Below, in pieces: positions 1 to 7,800 of a stretch of DNA of 9,081 bases. Position 1 is the first letter of the stretch; each line of letters starts with the position of its first letter. Source of the stretch: Desulfovibrio sp. (GTDB taxonomy: Bacteria > Desulfobacterota > Desulfovibrionia > Desulfovibrionales > Desulfovibrionaceae); the NCBI GenBank assembly GCA_031282465.1, contig JAITDR010000024.1, positions 1-9,081 of the forward strand, given 5' to 3'. The translations under genes and the position numbers were made by a program. The notes under the pieces are model-generated. The model was not told where the DNA came from and did no database searches. It saw only the letters and a list, made by a program, of their open reading frames with translations.

Positions 1-498
1 CTGCGCGGCCTCGACATGCTGCTTACCCCGGACACCGGCGCCATGCATCTTGCCGCCCATCTGGGCATCCCGGTCCAGGCCTTCTTCCTCTCCTCGGCAT
101 GGTGTTTTGAAACCGGCCCCTACGGCATGGGACATCGGGTGTGGCAGGCCGTCCGGCCCTGCTCGCCCTGCCTGGAAAGCGCGCCCTGCCCGCACGGCAC
201 GGCCTGTTGCGAGCCCTTTTCCCACCCCGCCTTTCTGGCGCACCTGGCGGGCAAATTCTCTCCGGAATGGCCCGCGGATCTTATGGGCTGCGTATCCGCT
301 CTTGATGATTTCGGCGCAACCTGTACAGTGGTCGACGGCGGCAACCCCTATGCCGACGCCGCGCGCGAACTGCGCGCAGGGTTGGCCGCATGCCGCGGAC
401 TGCCGGGCGCGGACGCGGGCGGCCTGACCCCGCGCAACGCCGCGTTCCTGTTCCGCGAAAAAGACTGGATGCTGCCGGGAAACTGGAACTATGCCTGA
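1..498 (+). CDS. Glycosyltransferase family 9 (heptosyltransferase-like), C-terminal part
   Basis: This is the 3' end of a gene that begins before the window; 165 residues are visible and the frame is open from base 1. Near the visible N-terminus is the GT9 signature TPDTGAMHLAAHLGIPV (about residues 9-25), which in this GT-B family lies in the nucleotide-sugar-binding C-terminal half. It is followed by a cysteine cluster C-x2-C-x5-C-x5-CC (residues 54-70), similar to the CxPC...C pattern of many heptosyltransferases. Family members move a sugar, often heptose from an ADP-sugar, onto LPS core or another surface glycan at the inner face of the inner membrane. The last 8 bases overlap the next glycosyltransferase gene, so the two are probably cotranscribed and translationally coupled. 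The exact acceptor and sugar cannot be told, and the N-terminal acceptor half is missing only because of the window edge. The family call is firm; the specific substrate is unknown. Confidence 0.88.
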   Translation: MRGLDMLLTPDTGAMHLAAHLGIPVQAFFLSSAWCFETGPYGMGHRVWQAVRPCSPCLESAPCPHGTACCEPFSHPAFLAHLAGKFSPEWPADLMGCVSALDDFGATCTVVDGGNPYADAARELRAGLAACRGLPGADAGGLTPRNAAFLFREKDWMLPGNWNYA

Positions 499-1771
499 AT
501 CGCTGCGTAACGCGCAAGGCATGCCGCGCGTACTGCTCGTGCTGCCCATGTACGGCGGCTCCCTCCCCGTGGGACGCTTCGCCGCCGAGGGACTGCGCGA
601 AAACGGCTGTCTGGTGGAAATTTTCGACGCGCCCGCCTTTCACCCCGTGTTCTGCGCGCTCAAGGCACTCAAGGTCGGCTCGGAACGCCTGGATGCCCTG
701 CAGAACACCTTTCTGCAACACGTTTCCCAATGCATCACGGCCAAGGCCGAAGCCTTCGCCCCGGACCTTGTCCTCAGCCTTGCCCAAGCGCCCCTGAGCA
801 TCGCCGCGCTCAAACGGCTGCGCCGGGCAGGCACGCGCACCGCCATGTGGTTTGTCGAAGACTTCCGGATTTTTACTTACTGGCGCGCCTTCGCGCCCTA
901 TTACGACCTCTTCGCCGTCATTCAAAAAGAACCCTTTCTCGACGAGCTGGCCGAGTTGGGAGTACACAACACCCTGTATCTGCCTTTGGCTGCCCTGCCC
1001 TCCCTGCACCGGCCTCTGGCCTTGGACGAGCGCGAAAAACAAGAATTCGGAGCGCAACTCTCCTTTGTCGGCGCGGGGTATCCCAACAGGCGCAGAGCCT
1101 TTGCCGGACTCCGGGATCCGGGGCTCAAAATATGGGGCACGGAATGGGAGGGCGACCCGGAAATCGCGCCCATGCTGCAAAAAAACGGCGAACGCATCAC
1201 CTCCGAAGACTGCGTGCGCATTTTCAATGCCGCCGCCGTCAACCTCAACCTGCACTCCTCCCTGCGCGCCGATCCCCCGGTAGCGTCGGGGGACTTCGTC
1301 AACCCGCGCACCTTTGAAATCGCCGCCTGCGGCGCCTTTCAACTCATCGACCGGCGCGAACTGCTGCCGGAGCTGTACGGTCCCGACGAAACGGCAACCT
1401 TCTCCGACCTGGACGAACTACGGGAGAAAATCCGGTTCTACTCGGCACATCCGGAAGAACGCGCCGCCGTTGCCGAGCGCGCACGCCGGCGCACCCTGGC
1501 GGAACATACCTACGCAGCGCGCATGAAACGACTTCTGGAGTTCGCCGCCGAACGACTGCCCGACTTCGGCCGGCGTGAAACCGTCGTCTGGCCGGAAAAC
1601 ATGCCCGAAGACCTGGGCGATGCCGTGACATCGCTGATGCGCGAGCTTGACCTGCCCGCAAACGCATCCTTCTCCGACGTGATTGCCGCCGTACGCGGCA
1701 AAAACGGCGTACTCTCCGATGCCGAAGCAGCCTTGCTTTTTCTGGATGAATGGAAAAAACTCTACACCTGA
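491..1771 (+). CDS. CgeB-like GT-B glycosyltransferase
   Basis: A 426-residue soluble protein. The N-terminal Rossmann-like start is at residues 11-50 (MPRVLLVLPMYGG, then an FDAP turn). The motif FVEDFRIFTYW (121-131) and the segment SFVGAGYPNRR (191-201) are typical of the CgeB / DUF3880 group. NPRTFEIAACGAFQLID (271-287) matches the N-x-R-x-FE-x-x-A-x-G donor-binding element of the 'glycosyl transferases group 1' domain. A helical segment ending near residue 351 closes the GT fold, and about 70 further residues (357-426) form an extra C-terminal tail. The start at 491 has a GGGA at 477-480, 10 bases upstream. A second ATG at 521 (residue 11) sits nearer the conserved fold but has AAGG only one base ahead, so 491 is preferred, not certain. 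It overlaps the upstream GT9 gene by 8 bases, suggesting the two act on the same surface glycan. Donor and acceptor are unknown. Confidence 0.85.
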   Translation: MPESLRNAQGMPRVLLVLPMYGGSLPVGRFAAEGLRENGCLVEIFDAPAFHPVFCALKALKVGSERLDALQNTFLQHVSQCITAKAEAFAPDLVLSLAQAPLSIAALKRLRRAGTRTAMWFVEDFRIFTYWRAFAPYYDLFAVIQKEPFLDELAELGVHNTLYLPLAALPSLHRPLALDEREKQEFGAQLSFVGAGYPNRRRAFAGLRDPGLKIWGTEWEGDPEIAPMLQKNGERITSEDCVRIFNAAAVNLNLHSSLRADPPVASGDFVNPRTFEIAACGAFQLIDRRELLPELYGPDETATFSDLDELREKIRFYSAHPEERAAVAERARRRTLAEHTYAARMKRLLEFAAERLPDFGRRETVVWPENMPEDLGDAVTSLMRELDLPANASFSDVIAAVRGKNGVLSDAEAALLFLDEWKKLYT

Positions 1772-1782
1772 TACCCCCCGAA

Positions 1783-1788
1783 AAGGAG
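1783..1788 (+). promoter_or_regulatory. Strong ribosome binding site of the AsmA-family gene
   Basis: AAGGAG lies 6 bases before the ATG at 1795, in the gap after the upstream stop codon. It decides the start. An in-frame ATG at 1750 would lie inside the preceding gene and would add 15 residues (MEKTLHLIPPEKEFQ) before a clear membrane-anchor N-terminus. Confidence 0.85.
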
Positions 1789-1794
1789 TTTCAG

Positions 1795-3822
1795 ATGAAG
1801 CCGAAATATCCTGCCCGGCGCGGCGGCGTTGCCGGAACAGCCCGAAGAGCCGCTCTGATTCTGATTCCGGGAGTCGCCGGCCTGATTCTGCTGTGCGCCG
1901 TCGGTCTCGGCATACTCCTGGCCGTGCTCAAACCCGCCGACTATCGACAACTCATGGCCGATGCCGCGGAAAAGGCGACCGGTCTGCACCTGGAGTTCCA
2001 CGGCGAAGCGGAAACGACCTTTTTCCCCACCCTCGGTCTGAAAACCGGCAAGGTGACCCTCAGCAATCCGAAAACAGCGGTGGACCCGGAACTGCTGACC
2101 GCCGAAAACGTCTCGGCCGCCTTGTCCCTGGGTTCCCTGCTGCACGGCGACGTGGCTGTTGAAGAAATCCTGCTGTCCGGCCTCAAGGTCACGCTGACGG
2201 TGGACCCGGCGGGCCGCAGCAACTGGTCGCCGACAAAAGAGCGGAGCGGGTCCGATGACGGGCCTGCAGCGGAGCCTGTTGCCCCGCCGCCCGACGCCGC
2301 CGGCGGCAAAAAATCCGCCGGCCCGCCGCCCGACTGGAGCCTTAAGCGGCTGTCATGTAAAGATATACGCCTCGCCTACCGGGATTTGCGCAGCGGCGCT
2401 GCCTACAACGCGGAGATCGACACGCTTGCCCTGGACGGGTTGAAAGAAGGCGCAGCCGCGCCCCTGACCCTGACAGGCCGCGCACGCGACGAAGCCGGCG
2501 GCAACACGCTCTCCTTCCGCCTGCAAGCCGTTCTGGAAGTACGCGCTGCGGACGCGCGCGACAAGGCTGCCGAACCTTCCCTGTATCTGGATATCACAAA
2601 GCTGGAACTCGGGCCGAAACTCGGCAGCCTGCCCCCCATCACGGCAGAACTCGGCGGGAAAACGGAAGTTTCCGCATCCGGCGCCTGGAAGGCGAAAGAC
2701 ATCAAGGGCATATTCACTCTGCCCGGCGCCGCCTCCGCTCATTTCACGGCCTCGGCCGCCTACGCGCCCGGCAGCGGAGCCAAACACAAACTGGAAGGCG
2801 AACTTGCCCTGGACAGCTTGGACATCAACGCCGCGTTGCGCCTGCGGGCTCCGGCGGCCGGGGAAGCGGCCCCGGGCACGGTACAGGGTGCGCCCAACCT
2901 GGGCAGGCCGACCGTTGCAGGCCCCAAAACTCCCGCATCCGACGCGCGCACCGGCCGGGACAAGCACGGGAAACCGGGAGCGGACGGCGCAGCGGAAAAA
3001 AGCCCCGCAAAAACATCGGTCACACCCGCCCTGCTCAACCTTGAAACAAACTTCACCGTGACGGCGGACAAGGCTCTTTACGGCAAAATTACCCTGAGCA
3101 ACATCCGCGGCGACCTGAAAATGCAAGGCGGCAAAGCCGACCTCGCCTACAGTCTGAGCCTGTTCAAAGGACAACTCGCGGGCAAGGTCGCCCTTGATTT
3201 GCGCGGCGCGGAACCCGCTCTGGCCGTCAACGCAACGCTCCGCTCCCCGGATATGGAACTGGCGGCGGCATCGCCGGTGTTTTCGGACCACTACACGCTC
3301 AGCGGAAAACTGCGGGCCTCCCTTGACCTGAAGGGCAAAGGGGGCTCTGTGGATGCCGTGCTGCACAGCTTGAACGGCAAAGCGTCCGCGGCCGCCCGCG
3401 ACGGCGGGGTCGGCGGATTCACGCTCGCCCCCGAACTGCCGGGATTCACCCCTTTTCCAAGCACCTTCGCCTACAAAAGCATCAGCGCAAGCGTCGTCGT
3501 CACCCAAGGAGAAGCCGTAAGCAAAGATATTGCGCTGGTTTCGGACGTGATTCTGGCGCGCGGGGGCGGCACCGTCCATATCGCTTACGGACAGGCGGAT
3601 CTGGGCATCGACTTCATGACGGCAGGGCCGCCGCCCGGACCGGCCGTGCCGGTGAGCATACGCGGCCCCCTGCATGCCCTGTCTTACAGCATAGACACGC
3701 GTACCCTGCTGCGTAACGCGGCGGAAAGCGCCGCGCGCGCTCCCGAAGCGGCGACGGACCTGCTCAAAAAATCGGGAGAGGCCGTCAAAGGATTGAAAGA
3801 CAGCCTGAGCCCGCGCCGCTGA
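1795..3822 (+). CDS. AsmA-family inner-membrane-anchored envelope protein
   Basis: 675 residues. A basic N-terminus (KPKYPARRGG...ARR) precedes a single hydrophobic segment at about 20-45, the rest being periplasmic. The AsmA N-terminal pattern follows: LKPADYRQLMADAAEKATGLHLEFHGEAE at 45-73, then FFPTLGLKTGKVTLSNP at 76-92. The C-terminal AsmA region is about 410-640, with LHSLNGKASAAARDGGVGGFTL at 523-544 and a repeating beta-strand texture to the end. AsmA proteins are elongated beta-rich proteins implicated in outer-membrane biogenesis and, for the larger relatives, phospholipid transport between membranes. Two low-complexity linkers break the fold: a Pro/Ala/Gly-rich one at about 145-180 and an Ala/Pro/Lys/Gly-rich one at about 352-408. 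The length is close to that of ordinary AsmA (about 600) and well below YhdP or TamB types. It lies 23 bases after the glycosyltransferase gene, so it is probably in the same transcript. The specific role is unknown. Confidence 0.85.
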   Translation: MKPKYPARRGGVAGTARRAALILIPGVAGLILLCAVGLGILLAVLKPADYRQLMADAAEKATGLHLEFHGEAETTFFPTLGLKTGKVTLSNPKTAVDPELLTAENVSAALSLGSLLHGDVAVEEILLSGLKVTLTVDPAGRSNWSPTKERSGSDDGPAAEPVAPPPDAAGGKKSAGPPPDWSLKRLSCKDIRLAYRDLRSGAAYNAEIDTLALDGLKEGAAAPLTLTGRARDEAGGNTLSFRLQAVLEVRAADARDKAAEPSLYLDITKLELGPKLGSLPPITAELGGKTEVSASGAWKAKDIKGIFTLPGAASAHFTASAAYAPGSGAKHKLEGELALDSLDINAALRLRAPAAGEAAPGTVQGAPNLGRPTVAGPKTPASDARTGRDKHGKPGADGAAEKSPAKTSVTPALLNLETNFTVTADKALYGKITLSNIRGDLKMQGGKADLAYSLSLFKGQLAGKVALDLRGAEPALAVNATLRSPDMELAAASPVFSDHYTLSGKLRASLDLKGKGGSVDAVLHSLNGKASAAARDGGVGGFTLAPELPGFTPFPSTFAYKSISASVVVTQGEAVSKDIALVSDVILARGGGTVHIAYGQADLGIDFMTAGPPPGPAVPVSIRGPLHALSYSIDTRTLLRNAAESAARAPEAATDLLKKSGEAVKGLKDSLSPRR

Positions 3823-3828
3823 CGATGT

Positions 3829-3843
3829 CGGGGCGGAGCCCCG
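3829..3843. terminator. Possible short hairpin between convergent genes
   Basis: CGGGGC (3829-3834) and GCCCCG (3838-3843) form a perfect 6-base-pair GC stem around a 3-base loop, in the 25-base space between the stop codons of the AsmA-type and SurA-like genes. A stem at this site could stop transcription from both sides, but no T-run follows on either strand, so it is not a canonical intrinsic terminator. A stem of this length can occur by chance in GC-rich DNA. Confidence 0.3.
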
Positions 3844-3847
3844 TCAA

Positions 3848-4801
3848 TCAGCGCTTCGCTTCCCCGGCATTGCGCGCATCAGCCAGGGCGGGCGTGATGC
3901 GCACCTTGACCGACTTGAGTCGTTTGCGCAGCCAGTCCTCGTAAATGGAGCGCATTTTCTCTTCGGACAGTGCGCGTTCCACGCGTTGCGATATTTCCGC
4001 GGGATCAAGAACGGAGGGAGGTGTTTTGGTCAGCAGCACAAGCGCGGTATACTCCTGCCCGCTTTTTATCACTTTCGACGCCTTGCCCGGCGCCAGCGGC
4101 GCGAGGGCGGCGGCAAGTTCTTCGGGCACCAGGTCGATGCTCATATTGATGTCCTGGATGGTCACGAGATGCTTTTGCCGCGCTTCGGCGGCCTCCGTGC
4201 CTGCCGCGAGATCGGCGCGCGCGGCCTCGACCGCCTTGATGTCCCGCCCGAGTATACGCAAGAAATGCCATAATTCCGGAACGACAAACTCTTCCGTGTG
4301 CGCCAGATAGTATTGCTGGACCTCGTCGGCGGTGATGGTAATCTCCGGCCGCAACACTTTGGACAAAAACTGCTCGACGCTCAGACACCGGTACAGGGCT
4401 CTGCGCCAGTCGTCGATCTCCAGACCGCTCCTGATGAGCATGTCGTCGAAAGCCCCTTCGGGATAATCGGCGCGGATGCGTCGCTCTTCTTCCTCCAACG
4501 CGTCGGGAGCAAGGGCGAAGCCGTTCTGCTCCATATAGCGACACACGGCCGCTTCCTCAATTATCCGGCCCAGCACATAGCGATATTGGGAAAGCAGGGT
4601 TGCTTCATCAGGCTCCGGAGCGTTGGGTGAAAAACCTGTAAACAGACTGATCCTGGCCGACTCCAGTTCACTGAAAGAAATCCCCTGTCCGTCCACTTCA
4701 GCCACATCGCCGGGCACGGCGCGCAGTTCGCCCGGCAACAGCAGCGCCGCGGCAAGGCAAAACATCAGGAGCGTGAGGTACGCATTACGTTTCCGCTTCA
4801 T
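3848..4801 (-). CDS. SurA-like exported chaperone with degenerate parvulin domain
   Basis: 317 residues. The N-terminus MKRKRNAYLTLLMFCLAAALLLPGELRA is a classical signal peptide (basic, hydrophobic, cleavage likely after Ala28) with no lipobox cysteine, so the product is periplasmic. VAEVDGQGISFSELESARISL (33-53) begins the SurA/PrsA-type N-terminal chaperone domain, which continues as helices to about 170 (ITADEVQQYYLAHTEEF at 155-171). Residues 176-262 take the place of a parvulin peptidyl-prolyl isomerase domain but look degenerate: the usual GGDLG core is absent and the closing strand reads EYTALVLLTKTPP, with no histidine. Chaperone action without isomerase activity is therefore likely, by inference. 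The start at 4801 is chosen because it gives the signal peptide; an open frame continues upstream to 4990 but only as a shadow of mfd. No good Shine-Dalgarno precedes it, and the start lies 17 bases inside mfd, so translation is probably coupled to Mfd. The client is unknown. Confidence 0.8.
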   Translation of the reverse strand: MKRKRNAYLTLLMFCLAAALLLPGELRAVPGDVAEVDGQGISFSELESARISLFTGFSPNAPEPDEATLLSQYRYVLGRIIEEAAVCRYMEQNGFALAPDALEEEERRIRADYPEGAFDDMLIRSGLEIDDWRRALYRCLSVEQFLSKVLRPEITITADEVQQYYLAHTEEFVVPELWHFLRILGRDIKAVEAARADLAAGTEAAEARQKHLVTIQDINMSIDLVPEELAAALAPLAPGKASKVIKSGQEYTALVLLTKTPPSVLDPAEISQRVERALSEEKMRSIYEDWLRKRLKSVKVRITPALADARNAGEAKR

Positions 4802-7800
4802 GCCATAAAGGGTACAGCATGCCCCACAGCTTGTCCAGCGCCTCCGGCACGTTCGCATCCGGCTCGTTCCCGCCCTTGAAAGGCAATTCCAGGAGCCCCG
4901 GCGGCTGAAGCCGCACTTGCAGACCGCTGCGTTGGGCGCCCATGACAAAGTCGACCAGAGCGGCCGGGTCGGGGCCCGCGTTCGTGACAAAGGACAGCCG
5001 CACTTTATCGGGAAAGATATCCGCCTTACTCACGAAATGTCTGCCCAAGCGGCGTTTGAACGCGAGCACGGCGATGAAGTTTTCCAGTTCGGGGGGAAGG
5101 CGTCCGAAGCGGTCGCCGATTTCCGCGGCCGCTGCTTTCAGGGCCGTTTCATCCTGAGCCGAGGAAAGCCGTTTGTAACAGCGCAGGCGTTCTTGACCGT
5201 CCGGCATGTAATCTTCCGGAATGAAGGCGGGGATACCCAGGGACAGTTCCGTTTCCGTAAAACTTTGCACAGGTGCGCCTTTGAGTTCCGCAACGGCCTG
5301 TTCCAGCATTTCCATAAACAGCTCAAGGCCCACGCGGTTGATGTGGCCGCTTTGCGATTCACCGAGGATGTTGCCTGCGCCGCGCAGCCGAAGGTCTTCC
5401 ATGGCTATGCGGAAGCCGGCCCCGAGGTAGTCCATTTCCAGAATGATGCGCAGGCGTTTGCGGGTAGTTTCCTGCAGGTGTTCCGGGTCCGGCGTCACGA
5501 ACACGGCAAAGGCCTGTCTGTCCGAGCGTCCCACTCTGCCGCGCAGTTGGTACAACTGTCCGAGGCCGAACAGGTGCGCCTGATCCACGACAAGAGTATT
5601 GGCGCGGGGGAAGTCGAGTCCGGATTCGATGATGGAGGTGCAGACCAGGATATCCAGGTCTCCGAGCCAGAATTTTCGCATGTTCTTTTCAAGGGCGCTT
5701 TCGCTCATGCGGCCGTGCGCGATGCCCAGGCGCGCCTCCGGCGCGAGCATGCGCACATAGTCGGCGACGCGCTCCAGCCCGTCCACTCTGTTGTACACCC
5801 AGAAAATCTGTCCCTGCCGGTCCAGTTCGCGGCGTAGTATGCCGCGCAGCAGGTCGTCGTCGCGGGCGATGAGAGCTGTGGACACGGGTTTGCGTTCCGG
5901 CGGCGGCGTTTCGATGACGGACAGTTCGCGGATACCCGAGAGGGAAAGCTGCAGGGTACGGGGGATGGGGGTGGCCGTCAGAGTCAGGGCGTCCACGTTT
6001 TTGCGTATCTCCTTGAGGCGTTCCTTGTGGCGCACACCGAAGCGTTGTTCTTCGTCCAGGATGAGCAGGCCGAGATTGGGTATGGCGACATCCTGGGACA
6101 GGATGCGGTGCGTGCCGATGAGGACGTCGATGCGCCCTTCGGCCGTTGCCTTGAGCACCTCCCGTTGTTTGGCGGCGGATACAAAACGTGACAGCAGCCC
6201 GACATTGACCGGCAGAGCCGCGAGTCTGCTGCGGAAGGTCCGGTAGTGCTGCTCGGCCAATACCGTCGTGGGACACAGCAATGCCGTCTGCCGGCCTTCC
6301 AGCGCGGCACGGACTGCGGCGCGCATGGCGACTTCGGTCTTGCCGAAGCCCACGTCGCCGCAAACCAGGCGGTCCATGGGCTCCCCTTTTTCCATGTCGT
6401 TCAGGACGTCTTCTATGGCTTTGGCCTGGTCCGGCGTTTCCTCGAATCCGAAACCGGCCTCGAATTCACGGTACATCTCGTCCGGCGGCCCGTAGCGGAA
6501 TCCCTTGAGCACCTTGCGCAGGGCATACATTTCCACAAGGTCGGAGGCTATCTGCATCACGGCCTTACGCGCTTTTTCCTTGCCCGTTGCCCACTGCGTA
6601 CCGCCGAGCCGGTCGGGCACGGGCCGCACGCCTTCCGCCGATTTGAAAGGCTGTATGAGAGACAGGCGGTCCACGGGCAGATAGAGCTTGTCGTCCCCGG
6701 CGTACTGCAGCAGCAGGTAATCGCTTGCGGTTCCTCCCGAGGCCATGCGGTGCAGACCCCGGAAAATGCCCAAGCCGTAGTCCTTGTGGACCAGAAGGTC
6801 GCCGTCGCTCAGGGTATCGTGCGTTTCCAGTCCCTGGAAAACCGCGGCGGCGGCTGACTGTCGGGCGTGGTCGACGCGCGGCCGGAGAACATCCTCGCCG
6901 AGGACCGTGCAGTGTTCCCAAGTCAGGTGAAGCCCTTTGCGGAACGGCGCGATCAGGGCGAAAATCCCGTAATCGGCGGCATCCAGCCGCAAATGCGGGC
7001 TTATGCCGTCCTGTGCCGCCAGTTTGAGGAACCGCGTGCGGGCGCGTTCTGTGGAAAAACTGAGCAGCAGGCGGCCGCCGGGGCGGGCTTGCAGCACGTC
7101 CCGTGCGCCGGCCGCGTCGTCCGGCGCGGCCGCATTCTCTTCCATGCGGGCGACGCGCGCTTCTCCGCCGCCCTTGCCGCCGCTTTTGCGCCCCCCGTCC
7201 GACGTCACGCCGCGTTTCCCGTCACGCCGCCCTGCTCCCGCCCAATCCCGCATTACGGCGAGCAGATACTGCCACGGCCGTTCATGGGCATCGCCGTGCG
7301 TAAAAACTTCCTGGTAGGATGAAAAGGTCTGCTCACGCAGGGCGACTTCATCCGGCGTCTCCGGCATACCGACGCGCAGGTCTTCGAAACAGGCGCAACG
7401 TGATGCCGCGAAAAAAGCCGACACCTCGGAAGACGGACGCAGCGCCCGCGCAACGGACTTGTTGAGACCGTGCAACGGGCCGTCATGCTCCGGCAGTTCC
7501 AGCAGCCTGTGTTCGTTCTCTTCAAGAACGGCGCGGACATCCGCCGCACCGGGCAGCAGGCAGACGGCGTCCTCGGGCAGCCAGTCTTCAAGGCGGGAGC
7601 ATGTTTTATAAAACATGCCGGGAAACAGCGCGGCGCTGTTACTGTCGAGCAAACGGACGAGGGCGGCCGCTTCTGCGGGATCCAGCCTGCCCTCCTCTAC
7701 CTCGCGCTGCCGGAATGCTTCGGCCTCGCCGCGCAGGCGCCGGCTCAAAATCACCGGAGAAGCCGGAATCATGACCATTTCCTGCACATCGGCGATGGAG

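Noticed and set aside
160..210. Cysteine cluster in the GT9 protein as a possible novel metal site
   Set aside because: A CxPC...C pattern at this place is common in heptosyltransferase-like GT9 proteins, so it does not by itself suggest a new function.
796..803. DEEQ rather than DEEH in the Mfd helicase motif, possibly a changed active site
   Set aside because: DEEQRFGV is a normal variant in Mfd and RecG relatives of many bacteria, so it is not an anomaly. The coordinates given here are Mfd residue numbers; the bases are about 6033-6056.
1273..1293. GC hairpin TCCCCCG / CGGGGGA with a 7-base loop inside the CgeB-like gene
   Set aside because: It has only 7 base pairs, no T-run and lies in the middle of a coding region with strong amino-acid conservation nearby; it is likely by chance in GC-rich sequence.
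281..1342. Minus-strand open frame of 353 codons opposite the glycosyltransferases
   Set aside because: It spans the junction of two real plus-strand genes and shows no family motif, so it is a shadow frame.
2353..3675. Minus-strand open frame of 440 codons opposite the AsmA-type gene
   Set aside because: It lacks any recognisable fold and is rich in Arg, Gly and Ala as expected for an antisense shadow. The plus strand carries coherent AsmA features and a strong ribosome binding site.
4917..5837. Plus-strand open frame of 306 codons opposite the 3' part of mfd
   Set aside because: It lies opposite the conserved helicase and C-terminal regions of Mfd and has no recognisable domain.
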